DNA of 64,000 bases, taken from assembly GCF_014117445.1 (NCBI RefSeq), contig NZ_CP059851.1:620001-684000 (forward strand), written 5' to 3'. Shown in pieces: positions 41,141 through 49,750 of this stretch. Numbering within the stretch: position 1 is the stretch's first letter; each line of letters begins with the position of its first letter. The translations under genes were made by a program, and so were the position numbers. The DNA comes from Sandaracinobacteroides saxicola. GTDB lineage: Bacteria; Pseudomonadota; Alphaproteobacteria; Sphingomonadales; Sphingomonadaceae. The notes beneath the pieces were generated by a model, which was given only the letters and a program-made list of their open reading frames with translations, made no database searches and had not been told where the DNA came from.

Positions 41141-41203
41141 GCTGGGGTTCCCGCTGTTTGCCGGCGTTATTGGCGGCGTGGGGCGGGGCGTCAAGCGCGG
41201 TCC

Positions 41204-41620
41204 TCAGGGTGTGGTGGCGGCAATGCCCAGCGTGGTGGCGGCGCGGGCCATGGCGGTGTCGCGGGTGAGAAGGGTGGCGGCGAGGCGTTGGCACTGGGCG
41301 AGGTGAATCGCGTCCGGCATGCGGAGCGCCAGGTCGGGGTGGCGGCAGAGGGTGGTGGCGGTGGTGAGGTCGGTGGGGGTGATGGCGGGGATGTCGTCGG
41401 CGTCGGCGAACCAGGCGTCGAGTTGTTCGAGCAGCGCCAGAACGGTTTCGGCTTCGATCGCTCGCGTGCGTGCCTTGCAGAGAATGGCCGACGAGCATTC
41501 GCCGCGAACCAGCTCGTTCGCCGCGATCGCGGGCGCAGCGAGGATTTGGTGATATACCCATGAGGCATCTGGTTCAGCGGCGAAATGCGCGACCAGCGCG
41601 CTCGAATCGAAGAAGATCAT
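41204..41620 (-). CDS. vapC: PIN-domain toxin (VapC-like)
   Basis: A 138-residue PIN protein with acidic residues in MIFFDSSALVAHF, ANELVRGE, LRMPDAIHLAQ and LTRDTAMARAA. The ATG overlaps the upstream antitoxin stop (ATGA). It follows ilvD in the same direction but ilvD lies downstream, so the toxin-antitoxin pair could drive readthrough into ilvD. Confidence 0.92.
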   Translation of the reverse strand: MIFFDSSALVAHFAAEPDASWVYHQILAAPAIAANELVRGECSSAILCKARTRAIEAETVLALLEQLDAWFADADDIPAITPTDLTTATTLCRHPDLALRMPDAIHLAQCQRLAATLLTRDTAMARAATTLGIAATTP

Positions 41621-41883
41621 TCCCAGGGGAGGCCGTCGTCATGGCCACGCATGCCGCGGATCATCGCCACCGAATCGGACTGCGGCGGCAGGGTTTGCGC
41701 GAAGGCGCGGATACGGTCGTTCAGCGCTTTGCGACGAGCCTGTTTTTCGGCAGCCTCGTCGATGGGGGTGACGGTGGCGACGGGTTTGCCGTTGCGGGTG
41801 ATGGTGATGATTTCGCCGGCCTCGACGCGGCGGAGCATGGCGGGGAGTTGGTCCTTGGCTTGGGCGACGCTAAGGCTGGCCAT
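41617..41883 (-). CDS. Phd/YefM-type antitoxin
   Basis: An 88-residue protein with the Phd/YefM N-terminus MASLSVAQAKDQLPAMLRRV then EAGEIITITRNGKPVATVTP. The C-terminal tail would bind the PIN toxin encoded next. This combination (Phd antitoxin with PIN toxin) is a common type II pairing. Confidence 0.92.
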   Translation of the reverse strand: MASLSVAQAKDQLPAMLRRVEAGEIITITRNGKPVATVTPIDEAAEKQARRKALNDRIRAFAQTLPPQSDSVAMIRGMRGHDDGLPWE

Positions 41884-41933
41884 TTTGGATTCCTTTGGAT
41901 GGCCATCTCTTATGGAGGAAGATGGCCAGATTT

Positions 41934-42638
41934 TCAACTGTTGGCGTTTAACCGGGAGGCTTCCTCGGCGAGGAGGGTGAAGAGGATGGCGCGGGTTTCG
42001 CCGTCCACGGCGCCATCGAAGAAGGCGGGGCGGAAGCGGCGCTGGAAGGCGCGGGTGGCGGCGACCGGGTCGGTCACGTCATAGCCGAAGCGTTCGAGGC
42101 TGAGATAGAAGGCGGCGTCGGGCCAGAGCGGGTCGACAAGCAGACGGTCCGGGCGGGCCAGCGCGAGGCGGTGGCGGGCGAGCAGCGGCCAGTCGAACAA
42201 TTCGCCGGGGTCGTCCTTGCGCGTGGGGGCGATGTCGGAGTGGCCGACGACCATGGCGCGGTCGATGCGGTGGCGGGCGCTGATCGCCTGCACCAGGCGG
42301 ACGACGCGGGCCATCTGCACGCGCGGGAAGGGGCGGTAGCCATGTTCGTGGCCGGGGTTGGCGATCTCGATGCCGACGCTGGCGCTGTTGATGTCGGTGA
42401 TGTCGTGCCAGCGGCTCTTGCCGGCGTGCCAGGCGCGGTCGGCCTCGTTCACCAGGCGGAAGACGCGGCCATCCTCCTCCACCAGATAGTGGCTGCTGAC
42501 GCGGGCGTCGGGGTCGCGCAGCCGTTCCAGCGCGCCGCTGACCATGCCGGTGTAATGCAGGACGATCATGCTGACCGGCAGCGCGCGCGTGTCGAAATTG
42601 GGACTGGGGGCTTCGGTGATGCCGTCGAACCAGCTCAT
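41934..42638 (-). CDS. N-acetylmuramoyl-L-alanine amidase (Amidase_2)
   Basis: A 234-residue zinc amidase resembling AmiD/AmpD. Motifs: SMIVLHYTGM (zinc His), SSHYLVEEDGRVFRLV, AWHAGKSRWH, SVGIEIANPGHEHGY and VGHSDIAPTRKDDPG (His and Asp ligands). The C-terminal 50 residues may be a peptidoglycan-binding helix bundle. No signal peptide is seen, so a cytoplasmic recycling role is more likely than cell-wall cleavage outside. It overlaps the EamA transporter by ATGA. Confidence 0.9.
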   Translation of the reverse strand: MSWFDGITEAPSPNFDTRALPVSMIVLHYTGMVSGALERLRDPDARVSSHYLVEEDGRVFRLVNEADRAWHAGKSRWHDITDINSASVGIEIANPGHEHGYRPFPRVQMARVVRLVQAISARHRIDRAMVVGHSDIAPTRKDDPGELFDWPLLARHRLALARPDRLLVDPLWPDAAFYLSLERFGYDVTDPVAATRAFQRRFRPAFFDGAVDGETRAILFTLLAEEASRLNANS

Positions 42639-43504
42639 GCCGCGTCCTCCCTTTTCTGTGCCGTGCGGAGCGCGATGATGGCGACGCCGACGAGGGTGAG
42701 CAAGCCGCCGGCGACGAGCTGGAGGGTGATCGGCGTGGGATAGACGAACAGGGCGAGGATGACGCTGAGCAGCGGGGTGGGGAGCGTGAGCGGGGTGATG
42801 GTGCTGACCGGGTAGCGTTGCAGCAGCCAGGCCATGCCGACATGGCCGATCAGCGAGGCGAACAGCGCGGAGTAGGTGATCCAGCCGATCGAGGCCAGCG
42901 TGATGCCGCCGAGGCCGGCGACGGCGCCGGGTTCGAAGGCAAGGCTGGCGAGGAACAGCGGCGGCACGCTGACCAGCGCCACCCAGCCGTAGAGGTTGAG
43001 GACATGGACGCCGGTGAGCTTGCGGTAGCCGAGGTTGCCGATGGCCCACAGCAGGCTGCCGAGGATGGCGAAGAACAGCGCCCAGCGCTCATCCACGATG
43101 TGCGGGTCGAAGGCGAGGACGGCGACACCGAGGAAGGCAAGGAGGATGCCGAGCGTGCGTTTCCAGCGGATGCGCTCCCCAAAGACCAGGATGGCGAGGA
43201 TGAGGCTGAAGGGCACGCCCAATTGCCCGGCGATGGCGATGGCGGAGACATTGTCGGCAAGGTGGAAGCCGATGGCGCCGATGCCGAAGCTGCCGGCGCC
43301 GGCGACAAGGCCTGTGCCGATCAGCAGCGGCATGCGGCCGGGCACCCAGCGCATCCAGGGCAGGCAGATGGGAACGACCATCAGGAAGCGCAGGCCGACC
43401 GCCAGCAGCGGCGGGACGGCGGTGACCGATTCCTTGAGCGCGACGGTGTTCAGGGCCCAGATGATGTTGATGAACAGCATCAGCGCGAGGTGGCGTGGCT
43501 TCAT
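42635..43504 (-). CDS. EamA/DMT-family membrane transporter
   Basis: A 289-residue protein with about ten membrane helices in two EamA repeats (IIWALNTVALKESV, GQLGVPFSLILAILVFGERI, and GMAWLLQRYPVSTITPLTLPTPLLSVILALF). DMT exporters move amino acids, nucleosides or metabolites, and the substrate cannot be named. Both ends overlap neighbours by ATGA, so it belongs to the csp-LysE-DjlA-EamA-amidase run. Confidence 0.92.
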   Translation of the reverse strand: MKPRHLALMLFINIIWALNTVALKESVTAVPPLLAVGLRFLMVVPICLPWMRWVPGRMPLLIGTGLVAGAGSFGIGAIGFHLADNVSAIAIAGQLGVPFSLILAILVFGERIRWKRTLGILLAFLGVAVLAFDPHIVDERWALFFAILGSLLWAIGNLGYRKLTGVHVLNLYGWVALVSVPPLFLASLAFEPGAVAGLGGITLASIGWITYSALFASLIGHVGMAWLLQRYPVSTITPLTLPTPLLSVILALFVYPTPITLQLVAGGLLTLVGVAIIALRTAQKREDAA

Positions 43505-44217
43505 GCCGGGACCTTGGTGAGGGCGGCATAGGCGGCGTTGATCGCGGCCATGCGGGCTTCGGCGACGCGGATGAACTCGGGCGGGGTGCCCTCGGCGATG
43601 TGGCGGTCGGGGTGATGTTGCTTGACAAGGGCGCGCCAGGCGGCGCGGATGGTGGCGTCGTCGCTGCCGGCGGGGATGCCGAGGATCACCCAGGGGTCGT
43701 CGGGGGCGGAGGCGATGTGGCGCGCCTTGATGCGGGCCCAGTCGCGCGGCGAGAAGCCGAAGATGACGGCGACGGCATCGAGGAAGATAATCTCGTCGGG
43801 ATGGACGCCGTCGACGGTGGCGATGAGCAGCAGCGCCTCGAGCAGGTCCTCGAGCACGGGGGAGGCGGGGCCGAGCAGTTCGGCGGCCTGGCGGGCGTAG
43901 CTTTCATAGCCCGCGACCGATTGTTGCGCGGTGCGGTAGAAGCGTTCGGCATTGGCGCGTTCGGCCTCCGGCACATGGAACAGGCGCTGGAAGCTGGCGA
44001 ATTCGTTGGCGCTGACGAAGCCGTCGGCGCGGGCCATCTTTGCCGCGAGCGCGATGGCGGCGATGGTGAAGGCGACCTGCGCGCGCTGCGGATCCTGACG
44101 CCGCACCGCGATGGCGCGGTCGATGCCGCCGCCGATGGCGGCGCCGGCGAGCGCGCCGAGCGGGCCACCCAGTGCCAGGCCGGCGGCGGTGCCGAGGATG
44201 AGCGCCCAGATGGCCAT
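43501..44217 (-). CDS. TerB/DnaJ-domain protein (DjlA-like)
   Basis: A 238-residue protein with a glycine-rich N-terminal membrane segment, a TerB-like helical domain (about 45-160, KMARADGFVSANEFASFQRL) and a C-terminal J domain (about 170-235: PWVILGIPAGSDDATIRAAW, KQHHPDRH with the HPD triad). This is the DjlA layout, a membrane-tethered DnaK co-chaperone. Its genes are tightly packed with transporters. Confidence 0.93.
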   Translation of the reverse strand: MAIWALILGTAAGLALGGPLGALAGAAIGGGIDRAIAVRRQDPQRAQVAFTIAAIALAAKMARADGFVSANEFASFQRLFHVPEAERANAERFYRTAQQSVAGYESYARQAAELLGPASPVLEDLLEALLLIATVDGVHPDEIIFLDAVAVIFGFSPRDWARIKARHIASAPDDPWVILGIPAGSDDATIRAAWRALVKQHHPDRHIAEGTPPEFIRVAEARMAAINAAYAALTKVPA

Positions 44218-44243
44218 TGGCGGTTCTTAGGGGGGCGGCGCGG

Positions 44244-44903
44244 TCAAATCCACCCCGCCGCCTGCATGGCTGACCCCAGCGCGGCGAGGCCGAACAGCGC
44301 CAGCAGCGCGGCGGCGGCATGGTTGATGAGGAGCAGGTGGTGATCGGTGAGGCGGCCGCGCAACTGCCGCGCGATCAGGCACACGACGCCCCACCAGAGC
44401 ATCGAGCCGGCGAAGGCACCGGCGACGAGAAGCCCGCTGTTCAGCCGGGCGGCGAAACTGGCGTGGCCGAGATTCTCGACGCCGACCGCGGCGACGGCGC
44501 TGGCGAAGAACAGGAGGGTCGCCGGGTTGGTGATGGTCATGGCCAGGACGGCGAGCGCGACGCGGCGGGCGGGGATGGGTTTGGCGTCCGGCGCGTCGAG
44601 ATGCGGGTGGGTGCGCCACAGCAGCACGGCGAACAGCAGCATGGCGGTGCCGCCGATGAACCGCAGCGGGACGACATGCGCGTCCATCAGGCTGGCGAGC
44701 GCGCCGAGACCGAAGGCGGCCACCGTGGCGAACAGCGCGTCGCCCAGCGCCGCCCCCAGGCCGATGCCCAGCGCGGGGCGGCTGCCGCCGCTGAGCGCGC
44801 GGCGCAGCACGATGAGGTTGACGGGGCCGAGCGGGGCGGCGGCGGCGAAGCCGATGAGCAGGCCGGCGGGAAAATGCCAGGGGATGTCGAACAGGGTGGT
44901 CAA
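44244..44903 (-). CDS. LysE/RhtB-family exporter
   Basis: A 219-residue membrane protein with the family N-terminus AAPLGPVNLIVLRRALSGGSRPALGIGLGAALGDALF and ITNPATLLFFASAVAAVG. Six membrane helices are expected. LysE proteins export amino acids or similar small molecules. The start is a TTG overlapping the cold-shock gene stop (TTGA), an unusual start codon. Confidence 0.9.
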   Translation of the reverse strand: MTTLFDIPWHFPAGLLIGFAAAAPLGPVNLIVLRRALSGGSRPALGIGLGAALGDALFATVAAFGLGALASLMDAHVVPLRFIGGTAMLLFAVLLWRTHPHLDAPDAKPIPARRVALAVLAMTITNPATLLFFASAVAAVGVENLGHASFAARLNSGLLVAGAFAGSMLWWGVVCLIARQLRGRLTDHHLLLINHAAAALLALFGLAALGSAMQAAGWI

Positions 44904-45130
44904 GCGCGGCGTTTCCGCGGCCGCTCGGCAAGGCGGATGCCGAAGGCGGTCAGGCGGCCATCGCCGGTCTGCGTCAGCTCGAAATCGACGCGGGCGCCGG
45001 GCACGAGGGTGGTGAGCCCGGTTTCGCCGAGCGTGCTGATGTGGACGAAGACGTCACGCGGGCCGAGATGGGGGCGGATGAAGCCGAAACCGCGTTCTTC
45101 GTCGAACCAGAGCACCTCGCCGCTTGCCAT
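44900..45130 (-). CDS. Cold-shock domain protein
   Basis: A 76-residue CspA-like RNA chaperone: MASGEVLWFDEERGFGFIRP holds RNP1 (GFGFI) and DVFVHISTLGETGL holds RNP2 (VFVHI). The C-terminus is basic (ERPRKRRA), longer than in classical CspA. It is the first gene of the minus-strand run and lies divergent to rluD. Confidence 0.93.
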   Translation of the reverse strand: MASGEVLWFDEERGFGFIRPHLGPRDVFVHISTLGETGLTTLVPGARVDFELTQTGDGRLTAFGIRLAERPRKRRA

Positions 45131-45194
45131 GACGCGCTCTTAGCGAAGCGGGCGCCGGACGCCAACCGCTTGAACGGGCGGCGGGGCGGCATAC

Positions 45195-46160
45195 ATGGCG
45201 GGTCTGATGACGGGGGCCGCGACAGTGGAAAGCGTGACGCTGGGCGCGGAGGCGCGGGGGCTGCGGCTCGACCGGGCGCTGGCGCTGGCCTTGCCGACGC
45301 TGAGCCGGGAGCGGCTGAAGGCGCTGGTCAGCAGCGGGCAGGTGGCGGCGGGAGAGCGGCTGCTGCGCGACCCGGCGATGAAGGTGAAGGGTGGCGAGGC
45401 GCTCCGCATAACCGTGCCGGTGCCGGTGGCGGCGGAAGCGGTGGCGCAGGACATATCGCTGACCATCATTTTCGAGGATGAGCATCTGCTGGTGGTGGAC
45501 AAGCCGGCGGGGCTGGTGGTGCATCCGGCGGCCGGCAACCTGGACGGCACGCTGGTGAACGCCCTGCTGCACCATTGCGCCGGGCGGCTGTCGGGCATCG
45601 GCGGGGTGGCGCGGCCGGGGATCGTGCACCGCATCGACAAGGACACGTCGGGGCTGCTGGTGGTGGCGAAGACCGATCCGGCGCATGTCGGCCTGTCGGC
45701 ACAGTTCGCGCGCCACAGCATCGTGCGGCGATATCTGGCGGTGGTGGCGGGGACGCCGGTGCCGCCGGCGGGGCGGATCGAGACCCATCTGGCGCGCAGT
45801 GCCGCCAACCGGCAGAAGGTGGCCGTGGTGGCGGCGCCGGCGGGGAAGCATGCGGTGACGCATTACCGCAACCTGACGCCGCTGAAGGTCGCGACGCTGG
45901 TGGAATGCCGGCTGGAGACCGGGCGGACGCACCAGGTGCGGGTGCACATGGCGCATATCGGCCATCCGCTGGTGGGTGACCCGGCCTATGGCCGGCGGCT
46001 GGGGCAGCATGCGGCGATCCTGAGTGAGCTGGGCTTCGCGCGGCAGGCGCTGCATGCCGAGACGCTGGGGTTCGAGCATCCGGTGCACAAACAAAAACTG
46101 TCTTTCGAAAGCCCGCTGCCGGCGGATATTCAGGAACTGGTCAGCAGGCTGACGCTTTAG
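45195..46160 (+). CDS. rluD: 23S rRNA pseudouridine synthase (RluD type)
   Basis: A 321-residue RluA-family enzyme: N-terminal S4 domain (RLDRALALALPTLSRERLKALVSSG), catalytic PGIVHRIDKDTSGLLVVAK with the nucleophilic Asp, and CRLETGRTHQVRVHMAHIGHP with YG-containing PAYGRRL. The S4 plus domain order fits RluD, which modifies helix 69. The ATG at 45195 was used. It ends 8 bp before rpoH, a conserved alphaproteobacterial order. Confidence 0.94.
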   Translation: MAGLMTGAATVESVTLGAEARGLRLDRALALALPTLSRERLKALVSSGQVAAGERLLRDPAMKVKGGEALRITVPVPVAAEAVAQDISLTIIFEDEHLLVVDKPAGLVVHPAAGNLDGTLVNALLHHCAGRLSGIGGVARPGIVHRIDKDTSGLLVVAKTDPAHVGLSAQFARHSIVRRYLAVVAGTPVPPAGRIETHLARSAANRQKVAVVAAPAGKHAVTHYRNLTPLKVATLVECRLETGRTHQVRVHMAHIGHPLVGDPAYGRRLGQHAAILSELGFARQALHAETLGFEHPVHKQKLSFESPLPADIQELVSRLTL

Positions 46161-46168
46161 GAAAAACC

Positions 46169-47065
46169 ATGGCAACCAATCTTCCCGCCACCATCCCCTC
46201 GCTTGGCGCCGAGGCCAGCCTGAACCGCTATCTGAGCGAGATCCGGAAGTTTCCGATCCTGCAGCCGCAGGAGGAATATATGCTGGCGAAGCGCTGGCAG
46301 GAGCATGAGGACCCGAAGGCGGCGGCGAAGCTGGTGACGAGTCACCTGCGGCTGGTGGCGAAAATCGCCATGGGCTATCGCGGCTATGGCCTGCCGGTCA
46401 GCGAGCTGATCGGCGAGGGCAACATCGGCCTGATGCAGGGCGTGAAGAAGTTTGAGCCGGACCGGGGCTTCCGGCTGGCGACCTATGCCATGTGGTGGAT
46501 CAAGGCGAGCATCCAGGAATATATCCTGCGCAGCTGGAGCCTGGTGAAGATGGGCACCACCGCGGCGCAGAAGAAGCTGTTCTTCAACCTGCGGCGGATG
46601 AAGGGCAAGCTGAACGCGCTGGAGGACGGCGACCTGCGGCCGGAGGACCGGTTGAAGATCGCAACCGACCTGGGCGTGACCGAGGCCGAGGTGGATTCGA
46701 TGAACCGCCGCATGGCGATGGGCGGGGATACCAGCCTGAACGCCAGCCTGCGCGAGGATGGCGAGGGCGAGTGGCAGGATTGGCTGGCAGACGAGGGCCC
46801 GACACAGGACGTGATCGTGGCCGATGCGCAGGAGAGCGACATCCGCCACCGGCTGCTCGCCGATGCGATGGACGCATTGAACGAGCGGGAGAAGCACATC
46901 CTGACGCAGCGCCGGCTGGTGGAAGAGCCACAGACGCTGGAGGATCTGAGCCAGGAATATGGCATCAGCCGCGAGCGGGTGCGGCAGATCGAGGTGCGGG
47001 CGTTCGAGAAGTTGCAGAAGCGGATGCGCGCGCTGGCGACGGAGCAGCGGCTGATCGAGGCCTGA
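46169..47065 (+). CDS. rpoH: RNA polymerase sigma-32 factor RpoH
   Basis: A 298-residue heat-shock sigma factor. Region 2 shows LVTSHLRLVAKIAMGYRGYG, LIGEGNIGLMQGVKKFEPDR and FRLATYAMWWIKASIQEYIL. The RpoH-type stretch QKKLFFNLRRMKG and the region 4 HTH SQEYGISRERVRQIEVRAFE are also clear. The gene follows rluD by 8 bp, so rluD transcription and heat-shock control are linked. Confidence 0.97.
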   Translation: MATNLPATIPSLGAEASLNRYLSEIRKFPILQPQEEYMLAKRWQEHEDPKAAAKLVTSHLRLVAKIAMGYRGYGLPVSELIGEGNIGLMQGVKKFEPDRGFRLATYAMWWIKASIQEYILRSWSLVKMGTTAAQKKLFFNLRRMKGKLNALEDGDLRPEDRLKIATDLGVTEAEVDSMNRRMAMGGDTSLNASLREDGEGEWQDWLADEGPTQDVIVADAQESDIRHRLLADAMDALNEREKHILTQRRLVEEPQTLEDLSQEYGISRERVRQIEVRAFEKLQKRMRALATEQRLIEA

Positions 47066-47107
47066 GGCCGTGGTCCCGGATGCGCCGGCATCCGGGAAGG
47101 GGGCTGA

Positions 47108-47575
47108 TCAGGCAGCGACGCTGCTGAGAAGTGCTGCTTCGAGGTCGGGACTGGTGGCGAGCGCGCGATAGGCCGCGGCCAGTTCCGGTGTGGCGACCTC
47201 GATCAACAGGCATTCGTCGATCCAGAACTCGATGATGTCGAGCGGGCCGTGGGTGGCGCGGTGGGCGTGGCAGCCCCAGCGCCGGGCGATCTCGAGCACG
47301 CGCGCTTCGGGATGCGGCGTTTCGATGAGGAGATGGAACCCGCTCTCGTGTGTCGTGCGGCCGGGACGGTTGGCGACGGTTTCCCCGCGGACATAGTGGA
47401 ATTCGCGCCCGCGTTCGAGGAAGAAGAGCGCGGTGCCATGATCGTCGCCGGCAAGCGCTGCCCAGGCATGCTCGCCGAGTTCGGGGAAGGGCATGGCCTT
47501 GCCGCCGAAGAGTTCGGCGACGGCCTGGGCGGCGAAGCGGGGGCTGCTGACGGTGACGGAGCCGTGGAGGATCAT
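47108..47575 (-). CDS. Small VOC-like protein of unknown function
   Basis: A 155-residue protein with the pattern FHLLIETPHPEARVLEIARRWG and ATHGPLDIIEFWIDECLLIE, resembling the beta-alpha-beta units of the vicinal-oxygen-chelate fold. Metal ligands cannot be assigned safely. Its start codon overlaps the stop of the PEP-CTERM gene (ATGA). Not in a recognised pathway. Confidence 0.7.
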   Translation of the reverse strand: MILHGSVTVSSPRFAAQAVAELFGGKAMPFPELGEHAWAALAGDDHGTALFFLERGREFHYVRGETVANRPGRTTHESGFHLLIETPHPEARVLEIARRWGCHAHRATHGPLDIIEFWIDECLLIEVATPELAAAYRALATSPDLEAALLSSVAA

Positions 47576-48237
47576 CGGACACCTCCCGCGGCACGGGCCG
47601 GGCGGCGGCGGAGCGCGACGCCGGTGAGGCCGAAGCCGGCGATGAACAGCGCCCAGGTGGCGGGTTCGGGGACGCCGGCGGTGATGTCGGTGTAGCCAAA
47701 GGTGCCTTCACCCTTGGCGAGGTCGGCGATGCCGGTGTTGCCGCCGCCGCTGCGGGTCCACATGTTGAAGCGATAGTCGGCGACGGCGAGGCCGCGCGAG
47801 GGCAGCAGCGCGGTGTCGACGAAGGTTGCGAAGCCGTTGGCCTCTGAGAAGACGGCGTCGGCAAGCGTGGTGACCGTGGGCGGCGCACTGTCGTTGAACG
47901 CGGTCACCGTGACGCTGCCGTCGGCGCGCACCACGACGACGGCATCGAAGGTCACGCCGGGTCCGACCGGCGGTGTTCCGGAGAACAGGCCGGCGGTGCC
48001 GGCGCCGCGATCCACACCGAAGACATAGGACGCGCCGGGCGTGGCGCCGAAATCGCCGGCCAGAAAGGTGGTGAAGACGATCCCGAGGTCGAGGTTGATG
48101 ATGTCCGTGCTGGTGATGTCGAGGTCCGCGGCATTGATACCGGCGTGGGTGGGGAGAAAGTCGCCGGTCGCGTCGCTGACCGCGAACGCCGGGCTGGTGA
48201 GGGCGAGGGCAGCGAGGGCTGCCAGAAGGCTACGCAT
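47572..48237 (-). CDS. PEPxxWA-CTERM sorting-domain protein
   Basis: A 221-residue exported protein with signal peptide LLAALAALALTSPAFA, a beta-rich body (DGSVTVTAFNDSAPPTVTTL) and C-terminal VPEPATWALFIAGFGLTGVA followed by LRRR. The third PEP-CTERM gene of this window, unlike the other two in the middle part. It is likely co-transcribed with the small VOC-like gene. Confidence 0.92.
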   Translation of the reverse strand: MRSLLAALAALALTSPAFAVSDATGDFLPTHAGINAADLDITSTDIINLDLGIVFTTFLAGDFGATPGASYVFGVDRGAGTAGLFSGTPPVGPGVTFDAVVVVRADGSVTVTAFNDSAPPTVTTLADAVFSEANGFATFVDTALLPSRGLAVADYRFNMWTRSGGGNTGIADLAKGEGTFGYTDITAGVPEPATWALFIAGFGLTGVALRRRPARAAGGVR

Positions 48238-48349
48238 GATGATCCTTTCCTGTTGCGCCGCGTGCAGGCGGCGGAAAGGCCCTGTGAGGGGGGTGCGTTG
48301 CCGGGGTCGTTGTATGCTGCGTTGCAGCGAACGTGGTTTTTTGCGCCTG

Positions 48350-48856
48350 TTATCGCGGACGCGGCAGGTTGGGGCCGATGGGGCGGCCGGGCTGGCCCAT
48401 GGGGCGGTCCTTGCGCGGCATCTGCGCCTGGTAGGCGACCAGGCAATGTTCGCCGCAATAGGGGAAGCCGGGGTTCACCGGCTTGCCGCAGAAGTGGAAG
48501 TCGGCCTCGTCAGGATGGCCGATGGGCCATTTGCAGATGCGGTCATTGAGGTCGAGCAGGGTGACGCGGGCGGCCTTGGGCGCGGGCTTGGCCGGTTTCG
48601 GCTTGGGCGCCGCGACGACGGCCGGCGCCGGGCGGGGTTCGGCGGGGGCGGCCACGGCGGCGGCCGGGGCGGGGGCCGGCGCGGCCTCGGCGACTTTCAG
48701 CGGCGAGGGGCGGCTGGCGAGGCCGAGGCGGTGCGCCTTGCCGATGATGGCGTTGCGGCTGATGCCCTCGGCCAGGATTTCGGCGATCTGGCTGGCGGAC
48801 TTGCCCTCTTCCCACAGTTTTTTCAGCTGCGCGATGCGCTCGTCGGTCCAGGCCAT
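48350..48856 (-). CDS. gcrA: Cell-cycle regulator GcrA
   Basis: A 168-residue alphaproteobacterial regulator that binds methylated GANTC sites and recruits sigma-70 RNA polymerase. N-terminal HTH: MAWTDERIAQLKKLWEEGKS and EILAEGISRNAIIGKAHRLGL. The C-terminal part has CKWPIGHPDEADFHFCGKP and GFPYCGEHCLVAYQ, the cysteine-rich polymerase-binding domain. An Ala/Pro/Lys-rich linker joins the two. The stop codon is TAA at 48350. It diverges from the ABC permease. Confidence 0.96.
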   Translation of the reverse strand: MAWTDERIAQLKKLWEEGKSASQIAEILAEGISRNAIIGKAHRLGLASRPSPLKVAEAAPAPAPAAAVAAPAEPRPAPAVVAAPKPKPAKPAPKAARVTLLDLNDRICKWPIGHPDEADFHFCGKPVNPGFPYCGEHCLVAYQAQMPRKDRPMGQPGRPIGPNLPRPR

Positions 48857-48904
48857 GTCAGTCTCTCTTGTCTTGTCGGGCCGACCGCCTAAAGCAGTCG
48901 ACCC

Positions 48905-49750
48905 ATGAACGCCAGCCCGCCCAGCCGAACCGTTTTTCCTGAGTCGGGGCGCGCCGAACCGGGCAAGCCGGTGATCGTGGGCATCAACTGGGTGGGGTTG
49001 CAGACACTCTATCTGAAGGAGGTGCGCCGCTTTTTCAAGGTGCAGCTGCAAACGGTGTGGGCGCCGGCGATCACGACGCTGCTGTTCCTGGCCATTTTCA
49101 CGCTGGCGCTGGGGGGCGTGAAGCAGGAGGTGCTGGGGGTGCCCTATGCCAGTTTCCTGGCGCCGGGGCTGATCATCATGGGCATGGTGCAGAACGCCTT
49201 TGCCAACAGCAGCAGCAGCCTGTTGATCGCGAAGATCCAGGGCAGCATCGTTGACGTGCTGATGCCGCCGCTGTCGGCCGGCGAGCTGCTGGCGAGTTTC
49301 GTGGCCGGTGCGGTGACGCGGGCCTGGCTGGTGGGGCTGGCGGTCTATGCCGCGATGATCCTGTGGCCGGGGGTGAGCGTGAGCATCGCCGATCCGTTGC
49401 GGGTGCTGCTGTTCGGCACGCTGGGCGCCATCCTGCTGAGCCTGCTGGGGGTGCTGACGGGCATCTGGGCGGACAAGTTCGACCATGCGGCGGCGGTGAC
49501 GAACTTCGTGGTGCAGCCGCTGACGCTGCTGTCGGGCACCTTCTATGCCATCGACCGGCTGCACGGCGTGGTGCAGGGGATCAGCCTGTCGAACCCCTTT
49601 TTCTATTTGATCGACGGTTTCCGCAGCGGCTTCATCGGGGTGGCGGAGGCGAATGTCTGGGTCGGCCTCGCCTATGTCGGCGGGTTGAATGTGGTGCTGT
49701 GGGGGCTGTGCTACGTGCTCCTCAGGCGGGGCTGGAAACTGCGCGCCTGA
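48905..49750 (+). CDS. ABC-2 family transporter permease
   Basis: A 281-residue membrane protein with the ABC-2 pattern: TVWAPAITTLLFLAIFTLAL, FLAPGLIIMGMVQNAFANSS, LSAGELLASFVAG, TNFVVQPLTLLSGTFYAIDR and SNPFFYLIDGFRSGFIG. This is the type used in export of lipids, polysaccharides or drugs (YadH-like). No ATP-binding partner gene is adjacent, so the ATPase must be encoded elsewhere. The 3' end overlaps the tetR gene on the other strand by 29 bp. Confidence 0.92.
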   Translation: MNASPPSRTVFPESGRAEPGKPVIVGINWVGLQTLYLKEVRRFFKVQLQTVWAPAITTLLFLAIFTLALGGVKQEVLGVPYASFLAPGLIIMGMVQNAFANSSSSLLIAKIQGSIVDVLMPPLSAGELLASFVAGAVTRAWLVGLAVYAAMILWPGVSVSIADPLRVLLFGTLGAILLSLLGVLTGIWADKFDHAAAVTNFVVQPLTLLSGTFYAIDRLHGVVQGISLSNPFFYLIDGFRSGFIGVAEANVWVGLAYVGGLNVVLWGLCYVLLRRGWKLRA

